Shown here: positions 1-11,182 of the stretch, piece after piece
Layout: each line of letters begins with the position of its first letter
Position numbering within the stretch: the stretch's first letter is position 1
Assembly: GCA_963746275.1 (NCBI GenBank)
Contig: CAVVAX010000025.1
Span: 62,001 to 126,000, forward strand
DNA: 64,000 nt
Direction: 5' to 3'
DNA from: JAEULH01 sp963746275
GTDB taxonomy: Bacteria > Pseudomonadota > Alphaproteobacteria > Rhodospirillales > Defluviicoccaceae
The notes under the pieces: generated by a model
Told to the model about the DNA's origin: nothing
The model's database searches: none
The model's input: only the letters and a program-made list of their open reading frames with translations
Program-made: the position numbers and the translations under genes

Positions 1-10
1 GCGCTGCGCG

Positions 11-42
11 CGCCTCCCTCAGGGAGAGGGTCGGGTGAGGGT
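11..42. repeat. Intergenic CTCCCTCAGGGAGAG repeat
   Basis: Short palindromic element lying downstream of thiD. Its core CTCCCTCAGGGAGAG is self-complementary and is followed by GGTGAGGG. The same core with similar flanks occurs at 28541-28600, and a degenerate copy lies near 32087-32114. It looks like a dispersed intergenic hairpin. No coding potential is seen in positions 1-68. Confidence 0.5.
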
Positions 43-68
43 TTCGCCTCAGCCGTGCCTAAAGCCCT

Positions 69-899
69 TCAGGCCGTTCCCGGAAAGTCGCGGACGGTGT
101 GGCCGTGGTTGAGCGGGCCGTGGCCGTGGCCGAGGCCCGGCGCGGTACGGATCGCTTCGAGAACGTAGGCGCGGGCGCGTTCGACCGCGGCCACCACCTC
201 CAGTCCCTGCGCCAACCCGGTCGCGATGGCCGAGGCAAGAGTGCAGCCGGTGCCGTGGGTGTGCGGCGTGTCGATCCTGTCGCTTTCGAAACGCACGAGC
301 GTCCCGTCGCGGCAGGCGAGCAGGTCGACGAGCCGGGCGCCCTCGCCGTGCCCGCCCTTCACCAGCACGGCGCCAGGCCCGAGCGCCAGCAACCGCCGGG
401 CGAGATCCGCGGGGTCCTGCTCGGCGCCACCGCCGCAGAGCGCCGCTGCCTCGGGCAGGTTCGGCGTCAGCACGCCGGCCAGCGGGATCAGCTCCGCCTT
501 GATCGCGGCGACGCCATCGGACGTGAGCAACGGGTCGCCGCCCTTCGCGATCATCACCGGATCGACGACCACCGGCACGCGCCGAGCGCTCGTCCGCAGC
601 ACTTCGCAGACGGCGGCGATGACGTCAGGACGATGGAGCATGCCGATCTTGATGCAGTCGGCGCCGATGTCGTCGAGCACGACCCGCATCTGCAGGGCGA
701 CGAAGTCCGCCGGCACGTCGTGGATGGCGAACACGCCCTGGGTGTTCTGCGCCGTCAGCGCAGAGATGGCGGTTGCGGCATAGCCGCCGAGCGCGGTCAC
801 CGTCTTGATGTCGGCCTGGATCCCGGCGCCGCCGCCGGAGTCGGAGCCGGCGACGATCAGGACGCGGCCCGACGCCGTAGCCGAAACCATCCTCGGCAC
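69..899 (-). CDS. thiD: Bifunctional hydroxymethylpyrimidine kinase / phosphomethylpyrimidine kinase
   Basis: ThiD phosphorylates HMP and then HMP-P to give HMP-PP for thiamine synthesis in the cytoplasm. The 276-residue protein has the ribokinase-like signature near the N terminus (VLIVAGSDSGGGAGIQADIK), the conserved VVVDPVMIAKGG segment near residue 115, NLPEAAAL near 150, and the HGTGCTLASAIA anion-hole/catalytic motif near 215. Length is normal for the family. The start at 899 (or the second Met at 890) sits 13 bp after the glmM stop, so it is probably the last gene of the glmM transcript. A second thiamine gene, thiE, lies at 20522 on the other strand. Confidence 0.93.
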   Translation of the reverse strand: MPRMVSATASGRVLIVAGSDSGGGAGIQADIKTVTALGGYAATAISALTAQNTQGVFAIHDVPADFVALQMRVVLDDIGADCIKIGMLHRPDVIAAVCEVLRTSARRVPVVVDPVMIAKGGDPLLTSDGVAAIKAELIPLAGVLTPNLPEAAALCGGGAEQDPADLARRLLALGPGAVLVKGGHGEGARLVDLLACRDGTLVRFESDRIDTPHTHGTGCTLASAIATGLAQGLEVVAAVERARAYVLEAIRTAPGLGHGHGPLNHGHTVRDFPGTA

Positions 900-912
900 C
901 GCTTGCCGCAGT

Positions 913-2263
913 TCAGGTCGCCGCCGCTGCCTGGATGACGCCGCAGATGTCGTCGACCACCGAGTTCAGCAGGGTCTCGTCGTCGCACTCGGCCATGACC
1001 CGGATCAACGGCTCGGTGCCGGACTTGCGGATCAGCAGCCGGCCGCTGTTGCCGAGCCGCCGCTGGTTCGCGGCGATGGTCTCCTTGACCGTGTCGGCTT
1101 CCAGCGGCTTGCCGCCGTTGACAGCGGACGTTGCGCAGCAATTGCGGCATGGGCTGGAAGAGCTGGCAGACCTCGCTGGCCCGCCCCTGCGACTCGACCA
1201 GCACCGAGAGCACCTGCAGCGCCGCGATCAGCCCGTCGCCGGTCGTGGTGTAGTCGCTGAGGATGATGTGCCCGGACTGCTCGCCGCCGACGTTGTAGCC
1301 GCGCTCGCGCATGGTCTCGACGACGTAGCGGTCGCCGACCCGGGTGCGCTCGAGACTGAGGCCGATGCCCTCGAGATACCGCTCTAGGCCCATGTTCGAC
1401 ATCACCGTCGCGACCAGGCCGCCGCCGCGCAACTGCCCTGACTTCCTCCAATGATTGCCGATCAGCGCCATCACCTGGTCGCCGTCGACCAGCGAGCCGG
1501 TCTCATCGGCAATGACCACGCGGTCACCGTCGCCATCAAGCGCGATGCCGAGGTCGGCGCGGTACTCGGTGACCGAGCGGCAGAGTGCGTCCGGTGAGGT
1601 GGAGCCGCAGCGACGGTTGATGTTGAAGCCGTCGGGCTCGATCCCGATGGAGATCACGTCCGCGCCGAGCTCGTAGAGAACCTCGGGCGCCACCTTGTAG
1701 CAGGCGCCGTTGGCGCAATCGACGACGATGCGCAGGCCCTGCAGAACGACGCCTTTGGGGAACGTGTGCTTGACGAACTCGGTGTAGCGGCCCTGCACGT
1801 CGGTGAGCCACTTGACCTTGCCGAGCTCCCAGGGTTGCGCCAGCTGGCCGTCGGCGCCGTTGTTGAGCCTGGCCTCGATCTCCTGCTCCACGCTGTCGGA
1901 CAACTTGAACCCGTCCGGGCCGAACAGCTTGATGCCGTTGTCCTCAAACGGGTTGTGCGACGCAGATAGCATCACGCCGACGTCGCAGCGCATCGAGCGG
2001 GTCAGGTTGGCGACGGCCGGTGTCGGCATCGGCCCGACCAGGATCACGTCCATCCCCATCGAGGTGAAGCCGGCGGTCAGGGCGGATTCCAGCATGTAAC
2101 CGGACAGGCGGGTGTCCTTGCCGATGAGGACGCGGTTGCGGTGGCGGCCACGGCGGAAATGCGCACCGACGGCCAGCCCGACCTTTAATGCAACTTCCGC
2201 GGTCATGGGATCGCGGTTGGCGGTCCCGCGGATCCCGTCCGTTCCAAAAAGTCGGTTGCTCAT
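913..2263 (-). CDS. glmM: Phosphoglucosamine mutase (needs one frame correction)
   Basis: GlmM converts glucosamine-6-P to glucosamine-1-P for UDP-GlcNAc, peptidoglycan and LPS. The start is the Met of MSNRLFGTDGIRG at 2263; the open frame upstream is spurious. The phospho-serine loop LSASHNP lies near residue 100, the metal site DGDGDRV near 240 and the sugar loop GGEQSGH near 325. Near 1123 one extra base shifts the frame: upstream reads to LLRNVR, and after removing one base it continues VNGGKPLEADTVKETI, then the phosphate-binding RKSGTEPLIRVM, ending at the TGA at 913-915. The corrected protein is about 449 residues, normal length. This is probably a sequencing indel; read as given, the C-terminal domain is lost. 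Confidence 0.9.
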
Positions 2264-2303
2264 CAACGCCCCTGTAAATCTGCGACCCCGCAACGGCCTC
2301 AGT

Positions 2304-3212
2304 CTACACGCCGCCGGCACCGAACTCTAGGTTGCTGAGGCCGCTTCCCGCGGCGGATATAGCGCACCAGACATTCAAGGCCTGGACTGTGGCTTCAACG
2401 TCATGCACGCGCAGGATGTGCGCCCCCTGGGCGACGGCGGCAAGTCCCGCGGCGAGGGATCCCCCAAGCCGGTCCTCGACGGAGGCCATGCGGTCCAGCC
2501 GGGCGATGAAGCTTTTTCGCGACACCCCTATGAGGAGGGCGCAGCAGAGCGGACGATACAGGGCGAGATGCGACAGAACGCGCAGGTTGTGCTCCAGCGT
2601 CTTGCCGAAGCCGATGCCGGGGTCGACTGCAACGCGCTCTCGCGGGATACCGGCGGCGAGACACGCATCCAGCCGGGCGGATAGCCAGGAACAGATGTCG
2701 CGCGCCGCGTCCTCGTAGCGGGGGTCGAGCTGCATCGTCCGCGGCTCGCCCTGCATATGCATCAAGACGACGGCCACTTCCCGCTCCGCGACCAGCGGCA
2801 GCGAGCGGGCGTCGCCGGTCAAGGCGGTGATATCGTTGACGACCGCCGCGCCCGCGTCCAGGGCTGCAGCCATCACCTTAGGCCTGCGCGTGTCGATGGA
2901 AACCCGTACCCCCTCGGCCGCCAGCGCCGAAACCACCGGCACGACGCGCCTGAGCTCCTCCTCGACGGTCACCGGATCGGCGCCGGGCCGGGTCGACTCG
3001 CCGCCAACGTCGACGAAGTCCGCGCCGGCGCGTGCCATGGCCAAGCCGCGGGAGATCGCCGCCTCCGCGGCGAAGGCCTCGCCGCCATCGGAGAAGCTGT
3101 CGGGGGTGACGTTGACCACGCCCATGACCCGCGGCCGATCGAGGCTGACGCCGGCGAAGCGAACGCCGCCGTCGCCGCTAGCGCCTCCGCGCCCAGCTCC
3201 CGCAGGCACCAC
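2304..3212 (-). CDS. folP: Dihydropteroate synthase
   Basis: FolP joins 6-hydroxymethyl-dihydropterin-PP with p-aminobenzoate in folate synthesis. It has the pterin-binding TIM-barrel signatures VMGVVNVTPDSFSDGG near residue 30 and DVGGESTRPGA near 67, SIDTRRP near 105 and VNDIT near 125, then the C-terminal IGVSRKSF and LRVHDVEA. The start is a GTG at 3212, 17 bp after the ftsH stop. The first 15-20 residues are Gly/Ala rich and the true start could be slightly downstream. The order ftsH-folP-glmM is common in alphaproteobacteria and implies cotranscription. Confidence 0.93.
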   Translation of the reverse strand: MVPAGAGRGGASGDGGVRFAGVSLDRPRVMGVVNVTPDSFSDGGEAFAAEAAISRGLAMARAGADFVDVGGESTRPGADPVTVEEELRRVVPVVSALAAEGVRVSIDTRRPKVMAAALDAGAAVVNDITALTGDARSLPLVAEREVAVVLMHMQGEPRTMQLDPRYEDAARDICSWLSARLDACLAAGIPRERVAVDPGIGFGKTLEHNLRVLSHLALYRPLCCALLIGVSRKSFIARLDRMASVEDRLGGSLAAGLAAVAQGAHILRVHDVEATVQALNVWCAISAAGSGLSNLEFGAGGV

Positions 3213-3229
3213 CGCCTTCGCCCGCCGGC

Positions 3230-5155
<1,926 letters not shown>

Positions 5156-5280
5156 GTTCACTTGGCGAACCCGTGTCGGCTTGCGGTTGTTGGGGATGCG
5201 TAACGGCCGTCGGCGGTCCGTCGGCGCAGCCGATAAGTGCCGTTGGAGGATGGGCGAAGCGCGCCTCAGCCTCAACGGTG

Positions 5281-5308
5281 TAGATAATGGTAACTTAAGT
5301 TCAAGCAA
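5281..5308 (-). promoter_or_regulatory. Possible ftsH promoter
   Basis: On the minus strand TTGCTT (5303-5308) is followed after 16 bp by TATCTA (5281-5286), about 125 bp upstream of the ftsH start. The stretch is unusually AT-rich for this genome and includes CTTGAACTTAAG, which resembles a heat-shock sigma -35 region; that would fit ftsH control. This is inferred from sequence only. Confidence 0.3.
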
Positions 5309-6632
5309 GGTAATAGCCGGCCCCGGAGAGGCTCCGCCGCGGCCGGAAGCGAACGCTCGCGATCGCTTCCGCCCCAGGCTCCCGGTAGAGGCCGAGGACG
5401 GGAACGGCCAGCAGTCCTCGCTCGTCGCGAAGGACCGGCAGGCTCAGGGCCGGCCGTCGCGGAACCGCGTCGCGCAACAACGGGCTCAGGCGCAATGCCT
5501 CGGGCCATCCAGCCTCGCCCAGGGCCTCCAGCCGAAGGCCGCCGGCCCATCTTCCGGCGATGGAACCGACGCGGACGAGGAAGCGGCCGTCCCATTCGAC
5601 CTCCCTATCGGGGACCAGCCGGAGCGCTGCCGGAAGCCCGCGGCTCTCGCGAAAAACCTGGAAAACGGTAGCCTCACCGCCCGTCCCTCGCGAACCGGGC
5701 GAAGCTTGCCAGATGCAGCGGCCGAGCGAGATGGCCGCTGGCGCCTCGCTCAGCAGATGCCGGCGGAGACGCAAGAGCTTGCGCGCGGCCGGCGGAAAGG
5801 CGGTGCCGCCCACTGTCGCCGCCACCCGGCCGAGCGCCGCATCGACGCTTGCCTCGTCGGCTGCGCCAACCATCGCCGCATCCAGCCTGACGAAGCCCAG
5901 CGGATGAAGTCGGCAGTGGCGGGCCAGCAGGGCGGCGACCGCGTCGTCGCCAAGCTGGCGCAAGCCCCGGTAACGCGCCGCCGTCTCGCTCAGCGCGTCG
6001 GGCGTTTCGGCGAGGCTCGGCAGCGCCTCGCGGACCTGCGCCCGGGCGAAGCGCGGGTCGGTGTTCGACGGATCCTCGATCCACGCCTGGCCACGGCCCG
6101 CCAGGTAGGCACGAAGCCGCCGCTTGCGCACATCGAGCAGCGGCCGCAGCACCCTGACGGCGCCGGTCTCGACCAGCGCGCTCATGCCGGCGAGGCCCGC
6201 AAGGCCACTGCCCGCGGCCTGGCGAAGCAGCAGCGTCTCGGCCTGGTCCTCGAGCTGGTGGCCGACGAGGAGATGCAGAAGGCCCCGCTCGCGGCAACGG
6301 TCGGCAAGAAGGCGGTAGCGCGCCCGCCTCGCCCGCGCGTGGATTGCCGTGGCGGGCTTGTCTCCGCTCCAGGGCAGGATCTCGCTGGCGATGCCGCGGC
6401 CGAAGAGCCAGGCCGCGGCTCGCCGCGTCTCCCCCGCAGAGCCTGGCCGGAGGCCGTGGTCGACGATCAGGGCGAGGACGCCCCCGCCCCTCGCGCGCGC
6501 CCAGGTGTCGGCGAGGAGGCAGAGCGCCATGCTGTCGGGGCCGCCGGAGACGGCCACGGCGAGCGCGGGCGCCGCCTCGAACGGGCCCAGTGCCGTCATC
6601 GCCGCCGCGAACTCGCCGTCCGTCAGCGGCAA
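5301..6632 (-). CDS. tilS: tRNA(Ile)-lysidine synthetase
   Basis: TilS attaches lysine to C34 of the CAU-anticodon tRNA-Ile, changing it to an AUA reader; it is essential in most bacteria. The N-terminal PP-loop SGGPDSMALCLLA lies near residue 29. It is followed by LIVDHGLRPGSAGE, HARARRARYRLLADRC and LVGHQLEDQAET, all typical of the N-type ATP pyrophosphatase domain. The C-terminal half is less conserved. The start is taken as the TTG at 6632; a Met at 6599 is an alternative. It sits between cpoB and ftsH, the usual alphaproteobacterial order. Confidence 0.93.
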   Translation of the reverse strand: MPLTDGEFAAAMTALGPFEAAPALAVAVSGGPDSMALCLLADTWARARGGGVLALIVDHGLRPGSAGETRRAAAWLFGRGIASEILPWSGDKPATAIHARARRARYRLLADRCRERGLLHLLVGHQLEDQAETLLLRQAAGSGLAGLAGMSALVETGAVRVLRPLLDVRKRRLRAYLAGRGQAWIEDPSNTDPRFARAQVREALPSLAETPDALSETAARYRGLRQLGDDAVAALLARHCRLHPLGFVRLDAAMVGAADEASVDAALGRVAATVGGTAFPPAARKLLRLRRHLLSEAPAAISLGRCIWQASPGSRGTGGEATVFQVFRESRGLPAALRLVPDREVEWDGRFLVRVGSIAGRWAGGLRLEALGEAGWPEALRLSPLLRDAVPRRPALSLPVLRDERGLLAVPVLGLYREPGAEAIASVRFRPRRSLSGAGYYLA

Positions 6633-6661
6633 GACGTCATCATCCCCAGCGACCGCCGGGT

Positions 6662-7633
6662 TCAGGAACAGCCGGCGCGCCGCCCTTCCTGCGCCGCCTT
6701 CTCCTTCACCGCCGCCGGCGCCTGCGGAAATGCGCGGGCAAGCTCCTTGTAGGTGGCGCAGGCTTCCTTCTTCTTGCCCATGGACGTGAGCGACATGCCG
6801 AGCTTGAGCAGGGTGTCCGGCGCCTTCGGTCCGGTCTTGCTCGCCTGGTAGCCCTCGACGAAGACCTCGGCGGCGCGGGCGTAATTGCCGCGGGCATAGA
6901 AGGTCTCGCCCAGCCAGTAGCGGGCGTTCTCCGCCAGCGGGTCCTGCGGATGCTGGGCGAGGTACGCCGAGAACGCGCCCTCCGCCTGGTCGTACTTGCC
7001 CTGGCGGAGGAGATCGTAGGCCCGGGCGTACTGCTCTCGCGGCGTTCCCACCGAAGCTGGGGCAGCGCCGCCGTTCGCCGCGCTGCCGCCGGATGGCGCG
7101 CCGGAAGGAGCGCTGGCCTCGCCCGCCGGCATCGTGCCCAGTGGCCGCGGCTGGCGCTCGGGATAGACCTCGTTGGGCGTCGGATTTGGCGCTGGGCTAG
7201 GCGCGGGTGCAGCCTCGGGTGCGGGCGCCGCCGCCGGTCCGGGAGGCGGCATCAGTGGAGGCGATTCGGGCTGGCTTCCTGTGGCCGGCGGGACGCCCTG
7301 AGCCAGCCGGTACTCCATGTCCGCCACGAGCTTGTCGACCCGCTCGCTCAGCCGGCTGACCTGGTAGCCGAGTTCCTCGACCCGACCGGTGAGCGCGCGC
7401 TGGTCCTCCTCCTGCTGCGACTGGCGCACCTCCAGCCGCGCCACCGCCGGCCCGCCCCCGCCACCGCCGGCTCGGCCCTCCAGCGCGCGAACCTGCTGCT
7501 CGAGTTGCTGAACCCGGTTCATCAGGGTGGTAACGTCGCGGCTTTGCGCGGTGGCCGGAACGGAGGCGGCCAGGATGATCCCGGCCGCCAGAAGTCCGGA
7601 CGCCAGCGCGTGGCGCGTGCGCAAGCTTCTCAC
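6662..7633 (-). CDS. cpoB: Tol-Pal associated periplasmic TPR protein CpoB/YbgF
   Basis: Periplasmic coordinator of peptidoglycan synthesis and outer-membrane constriction that works with the Tol complex. The GTG start at 7633 is preceded by GAGGAAAAG. It gives a signal peptide (ALASGLLAAGIILAASVPATAQS), a coiled coil (about 30-60 and 75-110), a long Pro/Ala/Gly linker, and C-terminal TPR repeats (AYDLLRQGKYDQAEGAFSAY, ARYWLGETFYARGNYARAAE). At 323 residues it is typical. The frame stays open upstream across pal, but that part is a shadow. Confidence 0.9.
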   Translation of the reverse strand: MRSLRTRHALASGLLAAGIILAASVPATAQSRDVTTLMNRVQQLEQQVRALEGRAGGGGGGPAVARLEVRQSQQEEDQRALTGRVEELGYQVSRLSERVDKLVADMEYRLAQGVPPATGSQPESPPLMPPPGPAAAPAPEAAPAPSPAPNPTPNEVYPERQPRPLGTMPAGEASAPSGAPSGGSAANGGAAPASVGTPREQYARAYDLLRQGKYDQAEGAFSAYLAQHPQDPLAENARYWLGETFYARGNYARAAEVFVEGYQASKTGPKAPDTLLKLGMSLTSMGKKKEACATYKELARAFPQAPAAVKEKAAQEGRRAGCS

Positions 7634-7653
7634 CTTTTCCTCGCAGGAGGCCG

Positions 7654-8196
7654 TCAGCTTCCGGCCTCGCTGCCGACGATGACGGTGACCGCGCGCCGGT
7701 TCTGTGCCCACGCGGACTCGTTGGAGCCGACCACCGCCGGCCGCTCCTCGCCGTAGGACACCGTGCGGATGCGGTCCGGCGAGACGCCGAGGGCGATCAA
7801 GTAGTCGCGCACCGAGTTCGCGCGGCGATCGCCCAGGGCGAGGTTGTGCTCGCGGGTGCCGCGTTCGTCTGCGTGCCCCTCGATGACGATGGCCAGAGCC
7901 GACTGCTGGTTCAGAAAGGCGGCCTGCTGGTCCAGCGTCGCCCGGGCCTCGGGCGAAAGGTCGTTCTGGTCCAGGCCGAAGAACACCCGATCGCCGATTT
8001 CCACTAGCTTCTGCTCGGCAACGACCGGCGACAGCTCGCCTTCGACGATATCGCCGCCAGCGCCGGCGCCGGAGACACCGCTCCCCGACCCGGCGCCGCC
8101 CATGGTGCCGGCATCGGTCGATTCGTCGGACGGGGTCGAGCAGGCAGCGGTCAGCGCCAGCATGGCCGCGACCGCGATCATCCGCATATGCAACAT
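7654..8196 (-). CDS. pal: Peptidoglycan-associated lipoprotein Pal
   Basis: Outer-membrane lipoprotein of the Tol-Pal system that binds meso-diaminopimelate in peptidoglycan. The start at 8196 follows GGAGGAAGCAG. The lipobox is LTAAC, with Cys at residue 19 of the MLHMRMIA start. After an Asp/Gly-rich linker the OmpA-like domain carries VFFGLDQNDLSPEARATL, IEGHADERGTREHNLALGDRRA and RIRTVSYGEERP. The length of 180 is normal. It lies 20 bp from cpoB and 130 bp from tolB, so it may also have its own promoter. Confidence 0.95.
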   Translation of the reverse strand: MLHMRMIAVAAMLALTAACSTPSDESTDAGTMGGAGSGSGVSGAGAGGDIVEGELSPVVAEQKLVEIGDRVFFGLDQNDLSPEARATLDQQAAFLNQQSALAIVIEGHADERGTREHNLALGDRRANSVRDYLIALGVSPDRIRTVSYGEERPAVVGSNESAWAQNRRAVTVIVGSEAGS

Positions 8197-8326
8197 CTGC
8201 TTCCTCCAAGGATGAGAACATCGAGCGTCGCCGCAACCAGATCGCCGGGCCGTTGATCGGCCGCAGGAAGAGTGCAGAAAGTGCAATCCGGTGTCTCCCA
8301 ACGGGCAGGACGGTATTCTTGGGCCT

Positions 8327-9679
8327 TCACGGATGCAAGGGTGACCACGCCGGATCGGATGCATCCAGCGGGGTCACGATCTCGCGTTCGTTGTAGCCGG
8401 TCAAGTCTATGGAATAGAGCCGCGACCGGCCGCCGGAGCCATCGCTCGCGGCCGGATCCTTGCGGAAGTACATCAGCACACGGCCGTTTGGCGCCCAGGT
8501 CGGCCCCTCGACGTGGAAATTCTCGACGAGGATCCGCTCGCCGGAGCCGTCCGGCCGCATCACCCCGATGGAGAAGCGGCCGCCGTTGATCCGGGTGAAG
8601 GCGATCAGGTCGCCGCGCGGCGACCAGACCGGCGTGAAGTACCGCCCCTGGCCGTGACTGATCCGCCGGACATTGGTGCCGTCGGCGTCCATGACGTAGA
8701 GCTGCTGGGTGCCACCGCGGTCAGAGTTGAAGACGATCTGCTTGCTGTCGGGCGAATAGCTGGGCGAGGTGTCGATGGCCGAGCTGTTGGTCAGCCGCTT
8801 GGTCAGGCGGGTGCGCAGGTCGATGGTGTAGATCTCGGAGTTGCCGTCCTTGGCCATGCTCATGACCAGCTTCTCGCCCTCCGGCGAGAAGCGCGGGGCG
8901 AACGTCATTCCGGGGAAGTCGCCGACGCGCTCCTCCCGCTGGGTGTCGATATTGCGGATGTAGACCGAGGGCGCGCCGCCCGAATACGAGAGATAGGCGA
9001 TTTCCTGCAGCGTCGGCGAGAACCGCGGGGTCAGCACCAGGGCGCTGCCGTCGCTGATGAAGCGGTGGTTGGCGCCGTCCTGGTCCATGATCGCCAGGCG
9101 TTTGACCCGGCGGGCGAGCGGCCCGAACTCGGCGACGTAGACAATGCGGGTGTCGAAGTAGCCGTCCTCGCCGGTGATCCGCTTGTAGACGGCATCGGCG
9201 ATGATGTGGGCGATCCGCCGCCAGTTCTCCGGCGCGGTGAAGTAGGCCAGCCCTGCCATCTGCCGCTCCGAGAACACGTCCCACAGGCGGAACTCGACCC
9301 GCAGCCGGCCGTCGTCGAGGACCTTGGTCCGGCCGTAGAGCAGAGCCTGCGCGTTGATGATGCGCCAGTCGCCGAATCGCGGCTGCGCGTCCACCGATGG
9401 CTGCGCCTGAATGAAGACCTTGGGGTCGATCGGGGTGAACAGCCCCGAACGCTCCAGGTCGGCCGAAATCACCTTGGCGATGTTCCGCCCGACGTCGTCG
9501 GCGCCGGCGCCCTCTCCCTGGAAACTGGCGATGGCGATCGGCAGCGGCTCGACGACGCCGCGGGTGATGTCGATCCGCAGCTCCGCCGCCGCCGGCCTTG
9601 CGGCGAGCACCAGGATCAGCGTGGCGACCGCTGCCAGCACAGCCGGCACGGGAAGACGCAGTCGGCTCATCATCCTCAT
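8327..9679 (-). CDS. tolB: Tol-Pal system beta-propeller protein TolB
   Basis: Periplasmic TolB links TolA and Pal. The ATG at 9679 overlaps the tolA stop by ATGA, giving 450 residues. A signal peptide (LPVPAVLAAVATLILVLAARPAAA) is followed by an N-terminal domain and five or six WD40-like PD40 blades, seen as repeated SPDGxxI-type units such as RFSPEGEKLVMSMAKDGNSE, SYSPDSKQIVFNSDRGG and VWSPRGDLIAFTR. The upstream in-frame METHDTRLRP segment is excluded because it lies within tolA. Confidence 0.95.
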   Translation of the reverse strand: MRMMSRLRLPVPAVLAAVATLILVLAARPAAAELRIDITRGVVEPLPIAIASFQGEGAGADDVGRNIAKVISADLERSGLFTPIDPKVFIQAQPSVDAQPRFGDWRIINAQALLYGRTKVLDDGRLRVEFRLWDVFSERQMAGLAYFTAPENWRRIAHIIADAVYKRITGEDGYFDTRIVYVAEFGPLARRVKRLAIMDQDGANHRFISDGSALVLTPRFSPTLQEIAYLSYSGGAPSVYIRNIDTQREERVGDFPGMTFAPRFSPEGEKLVMSMAKDGNSEIYTIDLRTRLTKRLTNSSAIDTSPSYSPDSKQIVFNSDRGGTQQLYVMDADGTNVRRISHGQGRYFTPVWSPRGDLIAFTRINGGRFSIGVMRPDGSGERILVENFHVEGPTWAPNGRVLMYFRKDPAASDGSGGRSRLYSIDLTGYNEREIVTPLDASDPAWSPLHP

Positions 9680-10692
9680 GAGCCGAGCATCTCCTTGGGG
9701 TCGAAGACGAGTGTCATGCGTTTCCATCTCTCATATTTCTCGCGCGGCAATTTGAACGGATGGCAGCGCGGGTTCAACACGGCGCGCAAGGCGCTCTCGG
9801 CGGCGACTCGATAGGACGGGCTGGCCTGCATCCGGCCCTGGTCTTCGACCACCGCGCCCCGCGGCGTGCCGTCCGCGTTCATGTCGACGACGATGCTGAC
9901 CCGCATGTCCGGGGCCTCGCGGGCGCCGGCCGGCAGGTTCCAGCACTGCTCGATCTGCCGGCGGACCATGTCGATCTCGCTCATGGTCACGGGCAGACCC
10001 GGGTCGTAGTTCGTGCTCATGGCCGTGGACGTCGAGGCGCCGGCGGCGGTCGAAGTCTCGCCCTTCTTCGGCTCCCCTGCCGGCGCCTTCTGCTTCGCCG
10101 TCTCGACCGAGCGCAAGACGGAGGCGAAATCCAGCTCCGCGTCTTCCTCTCTCGGCGCGGGACGCTCCGGCTCTTTCGGCACGGGACGCTCCGGCTGCGC
10201 CGGCTTCGCCTCGGCCTTGGGTTCCGGCTTGCGCTGCTCCTTAAGCTCGGGCTTGGCCGCGGGCTTTTCCGGCTCGGGCGCCGGCGCCTTCTCCTTGGGC
10301 TTGAAGCTTGCCACCTCCGCCGGCGCCGGCTCGGGCTTCGGCGCTGGTTCCGGCTCGGCCTTGGGCGGCGGCGCCTTGACCACGGGTTTCTCCGGTTCGG
10401 GCTTCGCCGCTGGCGGAGGCGGTGTCGCCGGCGCCGGTGCCGGGCGCTCCTTCTCCGCCGGCTGCGGCGTGCGCGCCTGCTCCTCAGGCTTCGGCTTCTC
10501 CTCCGGCTCGACCTTCTTCTGCTGGCGCGCCGGCGGGACGTTGCTCTTCTCGGCGACGTCGACGAGCTCGACGCTGAGCGCCGTCTCGCTCAGCAGCGTC
10601 TCGTCGCTGCGCGTCGCCGGCAGCCCGAAGTACGCGAGCACGAGCACGGCGGTATGGAACGCGACGGAAAAGAGGAATGCTCGGCGCATCAT
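9676..10692 (-). CDS. tolA: Cell envelope integrity protein TolA
   Basis: TolA spans the periplasm between TolQR and TolB-Pal. The paired ATG start (10692 or 10689) follows GAGG in the tolR stop region. Residues 5-22 form one membrane helix (AFLFSVAFHTAVLVLAYFGL). The middle (about 55-240) is a Pro/Lys/Glu/Ala tract. The C-terminal TonB-like domain includes MVRRQIEQCWNLPAGAREAPD, RVSIVVDMNADG and RKALNP-like VLNPRCHPFKLP. The frame is open upstream over tolR but that is not part of the protein. At 338 residues the length is usual for alphaproteobacteria. Confidence 0.93.
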   Translation of the reverse strand: MMRRAFLFSVAFHTAVLVLAYFGLPATRSDETLLSETALSVELVDVAEKSNVPPARQQKKVEPEEKPKPEEQARTPQPAEKERPAPAPATPPPPAAKPEPEKPVVKAPPPKAEPEPAPKPEPAPAEVASFKPKEKAPAPEPEKPAAKPELKEQRKPEPKAEAKPAQPERPVPKEPERPAPREEDAELDFASVLRSVETAKQKAPAGEPKKGETSTAAGASTSTAMSTNYDPGLPVTMSEIDMVRRQIEQCWNLPAGAREAPDMRVSIVVDMNADGTPRGAVVEDQGRMQASPSYRVAAESALRAVLNPRCHPFKLPREKYERWKRMTLVFDPKEMLGS

Positions 10693-10694
10693 CC

Positions 10695-11177
10695 TCAGCG
10701 TGTCTTCGCCTTGCCGTTGCGCGTGGCCTTCGCCTGCGAGCCTTCGCCAGGCGCCGACGCGAGCAGGGCGATCTTGTTGAAGCCGGCGGCGTGGATGGCG
10801 CCCATCACCGCCATCACCCGGCCGTAGTCGATGGCCTGGTCGCCGCGCACGAAGATGCGGACGTCCGGGTTGTTGCCCGAGATGGCCTGGATCTTCGGCG
10901 CCAGCGCGTCGATCTCGACCGCCGTGTCCTGGACGAAGATCTGCCCGGCGCGGTCGACGCTGACCGACAGCGGCTCGTCCTGGCCGGAGATGGCCGGCGC
11001 CTGCGTCTCCGGCAGGTCGACGTTGACGCCGACGGTCAGCAGCGGCGCGGTGACCATGAAGATGACCAGCAGCACCAGCATCACGTCGACCATCGGGGTG
11101 ACGTTGATGTCGGTCATCAGCGACGTTCGCGATCGGCCGAAGCCTTCGCGGCGGCGGCTTTTCAGGAACACGGCCAT
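10695..11177 (-). CDS. tolR: Proton channel subunit TolR (ExbD family)
   Basis: TolR pairs with TolQ to harness the proton motive force. The 160-residue protein begins with a basic segment (SRRREGFGRSR), then the ExbD signature INVTPMVDVMLVLLVIFMVTAP with the membrane Asp of VDVML. A periplasmic domain follows (VNVDLPETQAPAI, VSVDRAGQIFVQD). The C-terminal tail is Lys/Arg rich. It lies 5 bp from tolQ and 2 bp from tolA. Confidence 0.96.
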   Translation of the reverse strand: MAVFLKSRRREGFGRSRTSLMTDINVTPMVDVMLVLLVIFMVTAPLLTVGVNVDLPETQAPAISGQDEPLSVSVDRAGQIFVQDTAVEIDALAPKIQAISGNNPDVRIFVRGDQAIDYGRVMAVMGAIHAAGFNKIALLASAPGEGSQAKATRNGKAKTR

Positions 11178-11182
11178 GGACT